Assembly: GCF_016920785.2 (NCBI RefSeq)
Contig: NW_024609837.1
Span: forward strand, 25,669,533 to 25,733,532
Direction: 5' to 3'
Length of the DNA: 64,000 nucleotides
Origin: Ixodes scapularis
Taxonomy: Eukaryota > Arthropoda > Arachnida > Ixodida > Ixodidae
The position numbers and the translations under genes were made by a program. Within the stretch, counting starts at the first letter, position 1; each line of letters begins with the position of its first letter. This document shows positions 23,487 through 34,040 of the stretch, piece after piece. The notes beneath the pieces were generated by a model. That model saw only the letters and a list, made by a program, of their open reading frames with translations. It ran no database searches and had not been told where the DNA came from.

Positions 23487-24379
23487 GTTCAGTTCAGTTT
23501 ATTGTACCTCAAAGGCATTTCAGATGAAATGCATTACATGAGGGGGGATCAAATGACATATACAGATGGCAAAAGAGTGACGACAAGGTATATAATAGGA
23601 AAACACACAAAAAACTAGAAATTAATAGGACAGATATCAGAACATAACAAATAGAAAAAGTAATTAACAAATAAACATGTTAAGGATCAACGCTTTTCAG
23701 GTGTGCCTTGCAGAGATCACGGAATGTTTTAGGGTTAGATTCACGCACTATGGATTCAGGAAGGGAATTCCAGTTAGTAATAGCGAGAGAAAGTGGGGAA
23801 TTTCGGAATTTATTAGTTCTGGCGAATAGAGGTTTAGTTTTTAGGCTGTGGTCATGACGCAAGGAGATGTGAGGTGATGGGTGGCAGTGTGTGTTTCGAA
23901 AATCAGAAGAGGAACAGTAAGTTTTGTGAAAAAAGACAATACGAGCAAGTTGAGTTCTTTGAGATAGAGGGCATACGTCGAGGTTAAATTTTAGTGCAGT
24001 TACGCTTGACGTTCGCGAGTAGTCATGTGTTATAAAACGTGAAGCCTTGTTTTGCTCCGATTCGAGTTTAGTAATGAGATATGATTGATGAGGCCACGAA
24101 ATAAAGTTGGCGTAGTCCAATTTTGTTCAGATGAAAGTCTTATGGGTAGTTAGTTTAACACAACGGGGAGTGGGCTATAGGTTACGTTTTATGTATTCTA
24201 GAGATCTGCATGCACCAGCCACTATATTTTCAATATGCATATTCCAAGTTAGGTCGTCAGTAAATGTTACGCGTAGATATTTGTAAGTTGGTACTTTTTT
24301 GAGAGGCAGTGTTAGTAAGGTGTAGTTACGTACAATAGGAGATCGCTGACCAGTGAATGTTAAAAGTTTGCTCTTTGTT
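23487..24379 (-). mobile_element. CR1/L2-like LINE, 3' half (unit B, split)
   Basis: Minus-strand post-RT region ending in a short GAACT-type tail at about 23487. Continuity with the 5' half at 31815 is proved by unit A, where the same sequence runs unbroken across 6859. The break is the insertion of the 7.4-kb LINE. Confidence 0.9.
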
Positions 24380-24380
24380 G

Positions 24381-27300
24381 AGAGGGCGGCACGGCAGCAA
24401 CGCATGGAGCACGATGCCTAAAAACCTCTTCTTCATACCGCAGATTCTGCTGCTACTGCATCTTCCAGTTCATGAAACCGGGACGACAAACCTGCACATC
24501 ACCCCCGTTTTCGGGGATGACAAGAGCATCAACAACTGCGCATGGATGAGACAACGACACCACGGGACTGTGACGTCACCATGGGAGGTTATAAAACCAC
24601 AACGCCCGGCAACTTGGCTCAGAGGGCGGCACGGCAGCAACGCATGGAGCACGATGCCTAAAAACCTCTTCTTCATACCGCAGATTCTGCTGCTACTGCA
24701 TCTTCCAGTTCATGAAACCGGGACGACAAACCTGCACGTCACCCCCGTTTTCGGGGATGACAAGAGCATCAACAACTGCGCATGGAGGAGACAACGACAC
24801 CACGGGACTGTGACGTCACCATGGGAGGTTATAAAACCACAACGCCCGGCAACTTGGCTCAGAGGGCGGCACGGCAGCAACGCATGGAGCACGATGCCTA
24901 AAAACCTCTTCTTCATACCGCAGATTCTGCTGCTACTGCATCTTCCAGTTCATGAAACCGGGACGACAAACCTGCACGTCACCCCCGTTTTCGGGGATGA
25001 CAAGAGCATCAACAACTGCGCATGGATGAGACAACGACACCACGGGACTGTGACGTCACCATGGGAGGTTATAAAACCACAACGCCCGGCAACTTGGCTC
25101 AGAGGGCGGCACGGCAGCAACGCATGGAGCACGATGCCTAAAAACCTCTTCTTCATACCGCAGATTCTGCTGCTACTGCATCTTCCAGTTCATGAAACCG
25201 GGACGACAAACCTGCACGTCACCCCCGTTTTCGGGGATGACAAGAGCATCAACAACTGCGCATGGAGGAGACAACGACACCACGGGACTGTGACGTCACC
25301 ATGGGAGGTTATAAAACCACAACGCCCGGCAACTTGGCTCAGAGGGCGGCACGGCAGCAACGCATGGAGCACGATGCCTAAAAACCTCTTCTTCATACCG
25401 CAGATTCTGCTGCTACTGCATCTTCCAGTTCATGAAACCGGGACGACAAACCTGCACGTCACCCCCATTTTCGGGGATGACAAGAGCATCAACAACTGCG
25501 CATGGATGAGACAACGACACCACGGGACTGTGACGTCACCATGGGAGGTTATAAAACCACAACGCCCGGCAACTTGGCTCAGAGGGCGGCACGGCAGCAA
25601 CGCATGGAGCACGATGCCTAAAAACCTCTTCTTCATACCGCAGATTCTGCTGCTACTGCATCTTCCAGTTCATGAAACCGGGACGACAAACCTGCACGTC
25701 ACCCCCGTTTTCGGGGATGACAAGAGCATCAACAACTGCGCATGGAGGAGACAACGACACCACGGGACTGTGACGTCACCATGGGAGGTTATAAAACCAC
25801 AACGCCCGGCAACTTGGCTCAGAGGGCGGCACGGCAGCAACGCATGGAGCACGATGCCTAAAAACCTCTTCTTCATACCGCAGATTCTGCTGCTACTGCA
25901 TCTTCCAGTTCATGAAACCGGGACGACAAACCTGCACGTCACCCCCGTTTTCGGGGATGACAAGAGCATCAACAACTGCGCATGGATGAGACAACGACAC
26001 CACGGGACTGTGACGTCACCATGGGAGGTTATAAAACCACAACGCCCGGCAACTTGGCTCAGAGGGCGGCACGGCAGCAACGCATGGAGCACGATGCCTA
26101 AAAACCTCTTCTTCATACCGCAGATTCTGCTGCTACTGCATCTTCCAGTTCATGAAACCGGGACGACAAACCTGCACGTCACCCCCGTTTTCGGGGATGA
26201 CAAGAGCATCAACAACTGCGCATGGAGGAGACAACGACACCACGGGACTGTGACGTCACCATGGGAGGTTATAAAACCACAACGCCCGGCAACTTGGCTC
26301 AGAGGGCGGCACGGCAGCAACGCATGGAGCACGATGCCTAAAAACCTCTTCTTCATACCGCAGATTCTGCTGCTACTGCATCTTCCAGTTCATGAAACCG
26401 GGACGACAAACCTCCACGTCACCCCCGTTTTCGGGGATGACAAGAGCATCAACAACTGCGCATGGAGGAGACAACGACACCACGGGACTGTGACGTCACC
26501 ATGGGAGGTTATAAAACCACAACGCCCGGCAACTTGGCTCAGAGGGCGGCACGGCAGCAACGCATGGAGCACAATGCCTAAAAACCTCTTCTTCATACCG
26601 CAGATTCTGCTGCTACTGCATCTTCCAGTTCATGAAACCGGGACGACAAACCTGCACGTCATCCCCGTTTTCGGGGATGACAAGAGCATCAACAACTGCG
26701 CATGGAGGAGACAACGACACCACGGGACTGTGACGTCACCATGGGAGGTTATAAAACCACAACGCCCGGCAACTTGGCTCAGAGGGCGGCACGGCAGCAA
26801 CGCATGGAGCACGATGCCTAAAAACCTCTTCTTCATACCGCAGATTCTGCTGCTACTGCATCTTCCAGTTCATGAAACCGGGACGACAAACCTGCACGTC
26901 ACCCCCGTTTTCGGGGATGACAAGAGCATCAACAACTGCGCATGGATGAGACAACGACACCACGGGACTGTGACGTCACCATGGGAGGTTATAAAACCAC
27001 AACGCCCGGCAACTTGGCTCAGAGGGCGGCACGGCAGCAACGCATGGAGCACGATGCCTAAAAACCTCTTCTTCATACCGCAGATTCTGCTGCTACTGCA
27101 TCTTCCAGTTCATGAAACCGGGATGACAAACCTGCACGTCACCCCCGTTTTCGGGGATGACAAGAGCATCAACAACTGCGCATGGAGGAGACAACGACAC
27201 CACGGGACTGTGACGTCACCATGGGAGGTTATAAAACCACAACGCCCGGCAACTTGGCTCAGAGGGCGGCACGGCAGCAACGCATGGAGCACGATGCCTA

Positions 27301-27563
27301 AAAACCTCTTCTTCATACCGCAGATTCTGCTGCTACTGCATCTTCCAGTTCATGAAACCGGGACGACAAACCTGCACGTCACCCCCGTTTTCGGGGATGA
27401 CAAGAGCATCAACAACTGCGCATGGAGGAGACAACGACACCACGGGACTGTGACGTCGCCATGGGAGGTTATAAAACCACAACGCCCGGCAACTTGGCTC
27501 AGAGGGCGGCACGGCAGTAACGCATGGATCACGATGCCTAAAAACCTCTTCTTCATACCGCAG
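24381..27563 (+). promoter_or_regulatory. Tandem promoter-monomer array, 13.26 x 240 bp
   Basis: Monomers start at 24381 and every 240 bp after. They differ by only a handful of substitutions overall. Each contains a full CRE palindrome TGACGTCA (for example 24571-24578; changed to TGACGTCG in monomer 13) and a TATAAAA box (24590-24596). The first A of the next monomer, within a TCAG initiator-like context, lies 31 bases after the first T of the TATA box, the standard RNA polymerase II spacing. Each monomer therefore looks like a complete core promoter firing at the next monomer's first base. Because 240 is divisible by three, one frame stays open for 1,085 codons; I regard that as a by-product. 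Confidence 0.85.
27451..27501 (+). promoter_or_regulatory. ORF1-proximal core promoter (monomer 13)
   Basis: CRE-like site at 27451-27458, TATAAAA at 27470-27476 and the predicted start at the A of 27501. A transcript from here would have only about 115 nt of leader before ORF1 and a 26-codon upstream frame (27534-27614). Confidence 0.7.
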
Positions 27564-27616
27564 GTTAGTTACGACTCATACTTTAAATGCTTTAAACAAG
27601 TTCATACTGCTTAGTT

Positions 27617-28733
27617 GTGCTGCCGTGCCCCAGCCAATGTGTGAAGTGTTTGAATGAGTGTTGGTTGAAGTTGTGTCTGTTACTCGGCGGCGATATTGAG
27701 AGCAACCCTGGTCCTGACGATCTGAAGGAATTGATACAGAGCGTGCTGCATGAACAGAGTAAACTGTTTAAAGAAGTTCTTGAAATAAAAAATAGCATAC
27801 GTCTACAGGACGAGCGATTTAATGAGATAAACACCAGACTCGATCAGTTAGATGAAGTTGTTAAAACTACCAGGGAAACTGGGGGAAAACTAGCTGTTCT
27901 GGAGAGCACAGTGCAAGAACTTCAAAGGGCATTGCACGAGCAAAACAGAAAGCTTGTAGATTACGAAGATCGGTCTCGTCTCGTATTATTACGAGACGAG
28001 ACATTGCTATTGATTTCCGTTTTAGTCTGTACATAATATCTTTTCGCGTAAAATCTTCAAGTTATAACTAGAGTGACTAACTTCATGGAATTATGTTTAC
28101 ATTTATTTTTGTCTGTTTTATATTATTGTATTTTGAGTAACTACCCATGCTACATATCGTTTTTTTTTATTGGAGGATGGCGTCGCACAAGCCACGTGTT
28201 GGCTTTGATGCATCCGCAATACCAAACTTTTCTATGATGGTAGCAATAAACAATTATTATTATTATTATTATTATTAAGTCGAAACAACCTCATTGTTTT
28301 TGGACTTCCTGAACAACGAGGTGAAACACGGAACGACCTGGAGCAGAAGGTTATTCACGAAACATTTTCCACAAAGCTAGGTGTAACCGTGTCATCAGTG
28401 GAGCGCATTCACAGGCTCGGTAGGTTACAAGAAGGAAAATCGAGGCCCGTTATACTGCGGTTGCTCAATTACAACGAGAAACAGGAAGTTTTAAATAACT
28501 GCAAAAAGCTAAAAAACACCGGCCTATCAGTATCCAATGATTATTCCCAGAGCACTCTGTCGAAAAGAAAAAAGCTTTGGTCATCTGTACAGGGCGATAG
28601 ACAAGATGACACCAGGGTCAGACTAGTGCATGATAAGCTCTTTGTAAACGGAGAAGTGTACACGTGGGATGATGAAACAGATTCTAGAGTGAGGCTGAAT
28701 GCCGCGAGAACACCCCCAAATAGCGGGGAATGA
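27617..28733 (+). pseudogene. LINE ORF1 with N-terminal 2A motif, split by a nested insertion
   Basis: The frame opens with a GTG (no in-frame ATG upstream). After a hydrophobic/Cys-rich lead of about 25 residues comes Gly-Asp-Ile-Glu-Ser-Asn-Pro-Gly-Pro (27689-27715), a perfect match to the 2A ribosome-skipping consensus D-V/I-E-x-N-P-G-P. A coiled-coil-like region follows (about residues 36-115), then an Asp-Arg-Ser-Arg motif cut at 27980. After the nested insertion the frame resumes at 28281 with Arg-Asn-Asn-Leu-Ile-Val-Phe-Gly, the start of the RRM-like domain of CR1/L1-type ORF1 proteins, and ends at TGA 28731-28733. The family role is RNA binding in the retrotransposition particle. This copy cannot make a full protein. 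Confidence 0.87.
27981..28278 (+). mobile_element. Nested 298-bp 5'-truncated retroposon with ATT tail
   Basis: Interrupts ORF1 between its Asp-Arg-Ser-Arg and Arg-Asn-Asn motifs. It ends in an ATT repeat (about 28254-28276) preceded by an AATAAA signal near 28246. A short GTC repeat borders both sides (27978-27980 and 28279-28281). The source family is not identifiable from this short 3' piece. Confidence 0.75.
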
Positions 28734-31680
28734 CGCAATGATGATTTTCAACAAGCCAGAGCCAAAACCCAGCTTCGTTTGATTTGTATTAACGCACAAA
28801 GTGTTGTGAATAAAAAAGAGCGTCTCGAACATGTTCTAATGCTCTATGACCCGCATGTCGCGGTGATCAGTGAAACTTGGCTTAGCACTGATATCCCTGA
28901 TTGTGACATCTTCCCTCCCTCCTATAACAGTTTCAGACGGGACCGCGTTTCTAGAGGAGGTGGCGTAGCCATATTAGTTAAAAAAACCATCCCATGTGTC
29001 ACTCTTGAGCAAATAGAAAACCACGAAAGTCTTTGCTGCAAACTAAATTTATGGGGTACTAACGTTGTGATAATTGGTGTCTACAGAGCTCCATCTGCAC
29101 AACCTGAATTTCTCAATAAGCTATATGATCACCTTAACCACTTTAGAAACCAGAAATTAATAATTGCTGGAGATTTTAATCTCCAGATGTCGATTGGGCA
29201 ACTCTAAGTTGTGGTCGGACTAATACGCAAAGTTCAGAAATTCTTCTTGACATGATCCTCGCATATAATCTCACGCAAATGGTAAAACAAGCCACGAGAG
29301 TGACTAACGTGTGCAGTTCCATCTTAGATTTGGTTTTTCATAACACTTGCTTTGAAACTACAACCATTTCTGTCAATGAGGATTTTTCCGACCACAAGGT
29401 TGTCTATTTTTGCTGTACTCTTCATAAAGTGTCATGTGCATCAACCCCTAATATTGTGTACGTTAAAAACTACACCCAAGCAGACGACGTTGCAGTTTTA
29501 GACTACCTTGATTCACGTTTTGAAAACTTTTCTGGTGATGATGTGAATATTTTATGGAACACGTTTAAGGAGCATGTCAACTATTGCTTACAAAAATTTA
29601 TACCCGACAAACGGAAGCGTATTCGGGGTAACAACCCGTGGATAACTCGAGAAATTGTTCAATTAAAGCGTAGGATTAAGCGACAAAGGAAAAGACAAAA
29701 CCCAGATTCGGGTGTTATCTTACAACTAAGTAACACACTAAAGGAAAAACTGCAAGACTCAAGATCATTTTATTTCACGAATACGCTTCCAAACTTTGTC
29801 CGGGAAAACCCACAAAAGTTCTGGCAATATCTGTCTAACGGAAATAAGAAAGTTGAGCGGCTTAGGGAAGGCGGCACGATAATTGAAGACGCCGCAGTTA
29901 TTGCCGACACATTCAATAATTACTTTCAGGGAGTTTTTACGCAGTGTAGTGAAATCTTGTTGTGTAATGCGGATGATGAAAGCGACATGACTTTTGAAAT
30001 TTCCAATCATGGGGTGGTATCTATGCTATTAAACATTGATGAAAAAAAGGCGCCGGGGCCTGATAACATACCGAGTGCCTTTCTTAGACGGTATGCTGAA
30101 TCACTTGCTCACTTCCTAACAGTCATTTTTCAAGTCTCATTTTTAACAAGTTCTCTACCCAATGACTGGCTGAGAGCACGCGTTGTACCCGTCCATAAGA
30201 AAGGAGATTACATGTCGGTCACTAACTTCCGTCCGATATCTCTAACCTGTCTACCATGCAAGCTTATGGAGCATATAGTGGTAAAATATCTTAAAACATT
30301 CATAGAACGAAATAATCTACTTTCTGATCAGCAACATGGGTTTAGACAGGGGTTTTCTACTGCCACGCAACTGGTAACCACGGTACATGAGTTTGCAGCA
30401 GTTCTTGATCATGTTGGCCAGGTAGACATCATATTTCTTGATTACTCGAAAGCCTTCGATAAAGTACCCCACGATAAATTACTATTTAAACTACATCAGC
30501 TTGCCATCCCTCATAATATACTTAAGTGGGTAGCTGCTTATCTTCGTAATAGATCCCAATTCGTAGACGTTAACGGAAGTTACTCTCGCATATTGAAGGT
30601 TACGTCGGGGGTGCCACAAGGTTCCGTGCTGGGACCATTGTTATTTTTAATATACATTAATGATCTAGTATCCTTCCTGGGCGCGGACTGTTCAGTCTGC
30701 TTATTCGCCGACGATTGTGTTATTTTTTCCGCTATCGCCTCTCCCGTAGATCAAGAAGTTCTGAACAATAAACTTAATCGTTTGGCCAGTTGGTGTGAAC
30801 GATGGAAAATGGAAATCAATTATGACAAAACTGTTCACCTCTGCATGACAAATAAGAAACACCCTTTAAAATTTCAATACACAATCGGAGGAACACCCAT
30901 CAATGAAGTGTCAGAATACAAATACTTAGGTGTAACACTAACTAGTAACTTAAAGTGGTCAAAACATATTGATAACATATGTTCAAACGCTCGCCGAAAG
31001 CTTGGACTACTAAGACGAAAACTCTGCGAGGCACCAAATGAACTCAGAAAACTTGCTTATTCGACAATCGTCCGACCCACTATAGAGTATGCTAGCATAG
31101 TATGGGACCCTTATACAAAGAAAGATATAGGACAACTCGACAAGATACAAAACGTAGCACTGAGATATATCTACCAACTGTTAATAGATTTGATTCCCCA
31201 ACAGACATGTTACGTCTGTCCAACCTTCCCACCCTTACTCAACGACGAAAAATAGCTCGGTTAAAATTTCTCTATTTTCTTTATTTTCATAGATTGGGTA
31301 TTCAGCCACAAAGTTATATTTCACAACTTGACACGCGCTCGACAAGGCATCGTCATTCACTCACCTTAACCCCCATATTTGCAAGAACTAATCTTTACAA
31401 GAATTCTTTTTTTCCCAGAACCATTGAAGATTGGAATAAGTTGCCAAACGAAGCCTTCGAAACTGAGATATCTTTTTATCGTATCTTTAATACTAGCACC
31501 GTCATCACATTACAACCTATTTTCGTTTGCTGCTGTTGTTTTTTGCTTTTTGGAATTTATGTTTTTTTCTCTAGGGAACAGTCTGGTCCAAAACTGCAAT
31601 TTTTTTTCTGTGTTTTGTTTTGTTTATGCGCACATTTGAAAAACTCTGTTAAAAAAAAAGTTGTTTATGCTATATGGTAA
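28734..31680 (+). pseudogene. LINE ORF2: APE endonuclease and reverse transcriptase, two frameshifts
   Basis: Starts in the same frame as ORF1, directly after its TGA, and lacks an ATG before the endonuclease motif Asn-Ala-Gln-Ser. The APE-type endonuclease shows Ser-Glu-Thr-Trp, Gly-Asp-Phe-Asn-Leu and, later, Ser-Asp-His. A base appears lost near 29183. The second frame (29252-31255) carries the RT with Ala-Pro-Gly-Pro-Asp, Phe-Asp-Lys-Val-Pro-His, Gly-Val-Pro-Gln-Gly-Ser-Val-Leu-Gly-Pro and the catalytic Phe-Ala-Asp-Asp (30704-30715). A second loss near 31178 moves the C-terminal region into a third frame ending at 31680. Motif order and the TAAA tail fit the CR1/L2 group. Confidence 0.92.
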
Positions 31681-31814
31681 ATTGTGTAACGCAGCCTTAT
31701 ATGTACGCGTCTGTGTTCATGTGTTTTGGCGTATGTATTACTATTATATTTATTATGTATGCTATGCCTCCTGCTTGGGCCCATGTGGGGCCTGCAGTAT
31801 ATGTAAATAAATAA

Positions 31815-32730
31815 ATATTGACCTTCATCTGCAACGTGTTACACCAATGAGACAGAACATTTAGATCCTGCTGTAGTAGTAATGAATCTTCAGGGTTAGT
31901 GATGCGATGGTAAATTACGCAATCATCCCCGAAAAGCTTAATAGATGATGTTATCTGGTGAGGAAGATCGTTAATATATATAATAAATAAAAGCGGACCG
32001 AGAATGCTGCCCTGTGGGAAGCCCGACAGTACAGGCAGGCTTGGTGATCTGGCATGCCCAAGGTGAACAACTTGCTTACGGTTAGTTAAGAATTCAGCTA
32101 TCCAGAATATAATAGATGGATGGATGTTAAGTTCAGAAAGTTTGTATAGAAGTCGCTGGTGAGAAACCGTGTCAAATGCTTTAGAGAAGTCGATGAAGAT
32201 GGCATCAGTGGGTTTAGAGGAATGAAAATTGTTATGCAAATCGGTTACAAACTCAAAAAGCTGGGTTTCGCATGAATATCCCGACCTGAAACCATGTTGG
32301 TTCTTACATATTAATTTATTTTCCGACAGACAGTTAATGACGTGGGAGTAGACGACATGTTCAAAAATTTTGCATGGCACTCTTGTCAGCGATATAGGTC
32401 TATAATTCGAGTAGTCCTGCTTGTTTCCGGATTTAAAATAGGTAGAACTCTCCCGAATCTCCAGTCCTCCGGGAGGGTCGCCGAGTCAAGCGATTGTTGA
32501 AACAGTCTACAAAGATAAGATAATATGTGCTTTGTTATTTTCGGAAGTTTAGGGCAAATATTGTCGTCGCCAGGGGCTGAGCTGCGGGAGAGTTTTTTGA
32601 TTGCATTCAGGATACCATTTCGGTCGAAGACAAAAGGTTCGCAAGAAATGTTGAAGAAAAAAAAAAAGTTGAGGCTCGAATCCACGCTGTGAAGGTAGTT
32701 GTCCAGTGAAGCAGAGGCTGCAACGATTGC
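31815..32730 (-). mobile_element. CR1/L2-like LINE, 5' half (unit B, split)
   Basis: Minus-strand RT of the older LINE. A frame at about 32380-31820 carries the Phe-Asp-Thr-Val-Ser-His motif, Gly-Ser-Ile-Leu-Gly-Pro and a Phe-Gly-Asp-Asp catalytic box (Gly where Ala is usual). The part before it (32386-32640) carries Ser-Ala-Pro-Gly-Asp-Asp. The far 5' end is truncated near 32730. Confidence 0.9.
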
Positions 32731-33547
32731 CCACTGCACTATTCGCAACTTTCACGACCTATAGGGGGCGCACTGGCGCTTATCAAAATGGCTGTCATCA
32801 GGAGGATCGACGTAGAACATCAGTACGAGGTAAGGTCTGCGACGCGTAAGTAATTATAATTTTGGTGTATACGAGCAGTATTTGAGACTTCATTTTTTCA
32901 CATCAGGAAGGTGTAGCATGCGTATTTATTGTGAAGCCAATCATGCAGGAGCTAGGGAGCGCGATTCTCAACGCGGTTGCACCGTCGCTGAAAGTTGCAA
33001 ATACCAAATGATTGACCTTTTTTATATATGAAAGACTTCGCACGCTGCCATTGGCACGGCAGCTTATGGAACCGCAATCCTTACCGAGAAAAGCATGCGG
33101 AGAGCGCTGCGTGCTTCGATTTGTTAGCGGGGCGAGTGACGTCACTTCCCACTTGGTACTCTGCCGTTGCTGCGGAAGCTTACGCAACCGCAATCTTTAC
33201 CGAGAAACGAATACTGGGAGCGCTACGTGCTTCGAATTGTTCGCGCGCGCCTTATCAGTTATCATGTGGTTTCGACACTTGTTTTGTGGCTTTCATATTT
33301 AAACAAGTGTCAAAGCCACTTGATAGAAGATAAGGCCCGCGCGATGATTTTCTGTCGACGCACAAGAAAACATCCGACTTACGAGTCGTATGCAGCTTCG
33401 CTGTGAAGAAGTATTTTCCATCCGGAGCGCTTCGTCAGCATTGTTGCAGATGTTTGGTGGGAAAAACCACCTGCTGGCTCTCCTCGCTGGGCCTCGGAGC
33501 TGCGACGCAGCTGACGAAACAGAACAAAGTGCGCAGGCTTTAGTTTC
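32731..33547. other. Non-coding stretch (unit B)
   Basis: Counterpart of 7756-8639 in unit A, with the same partial internal duplication. No gene seen. Confidence 0.5.
33247..33340. repeat. Imperfect inverted repeat (unit B)
   Basis: Same inverted repeat as 8337-8430, slightly more diverged in the right arm (GATAAGGCCCGCG). Confidence 0.75.
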
Positions 33548-34040
33548 TAGAAGGTGTTGCACTAGCCGGTACAACCCTGGCACAACCTGCGCCGACTTGA
33601 CGTTCGTTTTGAACCGGGAGACAAAGTGTGGGCGTTGACACCGTCACGATGACACGGCCTCAGCGAGAAGCTCTGGAAGTGCTACTTCGGATTGTGCAAA
33701 GTGTACCGTCGCCTCGGAGACTTTAACTACGACGTGCTTCCAGACTGAACACGGTCGTCATGACGCCGCCGCCAGCGACCCGAGGTGGTGCACGTCGTTC
33801 GTTTCAAGCCGTTTTATACTCGATGTAAACGAGGACTTTTTATGGTTCAGACGATCTCACAGTCTACTAGAGTCCGGTATTTGGTTTATCTTTGTGATCA
33901 TTTATTTAAGGTTGCTCCGGGACGATGCACTTTTAAAGGGGGGAGTAATGCCGCGTGCGTAACCGAGAAGGTATTTGCTTCTCCGTACATCTAGAGATTC
34001 GTGTTTATGCTTATCCCAGTGCAAAAAATAAAAGAGTCCA
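33548..34040 (+). mobile_element. Ty3/gypsy 3' end (unit B)
   Basis: Same module as 8640-9130. Here the Phe-Glu-Pro-Gly-Asp-Lys-Val-Trp-Ala-Leu-Thr-Pro stretch is well kept, but an in-frame TGA follows the Pro-Ser-Arg where unit A has a second Arg codon. A purine tract precedes a putative LTR start near 33944. Confidence 0.7.

Larger units (their letters stand above)
24380..31814 (+). mobile_element. Full-length CR1/L2-group LINE with promoter-monomer array
   Basis: A 7.4-kb non-LTR retrotransposon inserted on the opposite strand into an older LINE. Order: 13 full and one 63-bp partial 240-bp monomers (24381-27563), 53 bp of unique leader, ORF1 (from 27617, with a 2A motif), ORF2 (endonuclease plus RT, 28734-31680), a 3' UTR with a GC-rich hairpin-prone end, and a TAAA-repeat tail. 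The empty site in unit A shows the two flanks abut without a detectable target-site duplication, as is common for CR1. One extra G at 24380 belongs neither to the target nor to the monomer. The copy is inactive because of a nested insertion and two frameshifts. The insertion postdates the A/B duplication. Confidence 0.93.

Noticed and set aside
24570..24630. Short spaced direct repeats interpreted as a CRISPR array
   Set aside because: The 240-bp units are contiguous with no variable spacers, lie in animal DNA, and form part of a retrotransposon.
24357..27614. 1,085-codon open frame across the 240-bp array, plus a 68-codon antisense frame in every monomer
   Set aside because: 240 bp is exactly 80 codons, so any stop-free phase in one monomer remains open in all of them. 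The array is the LINE's promoter region, and the frame ends before ORF1 in a different phase.
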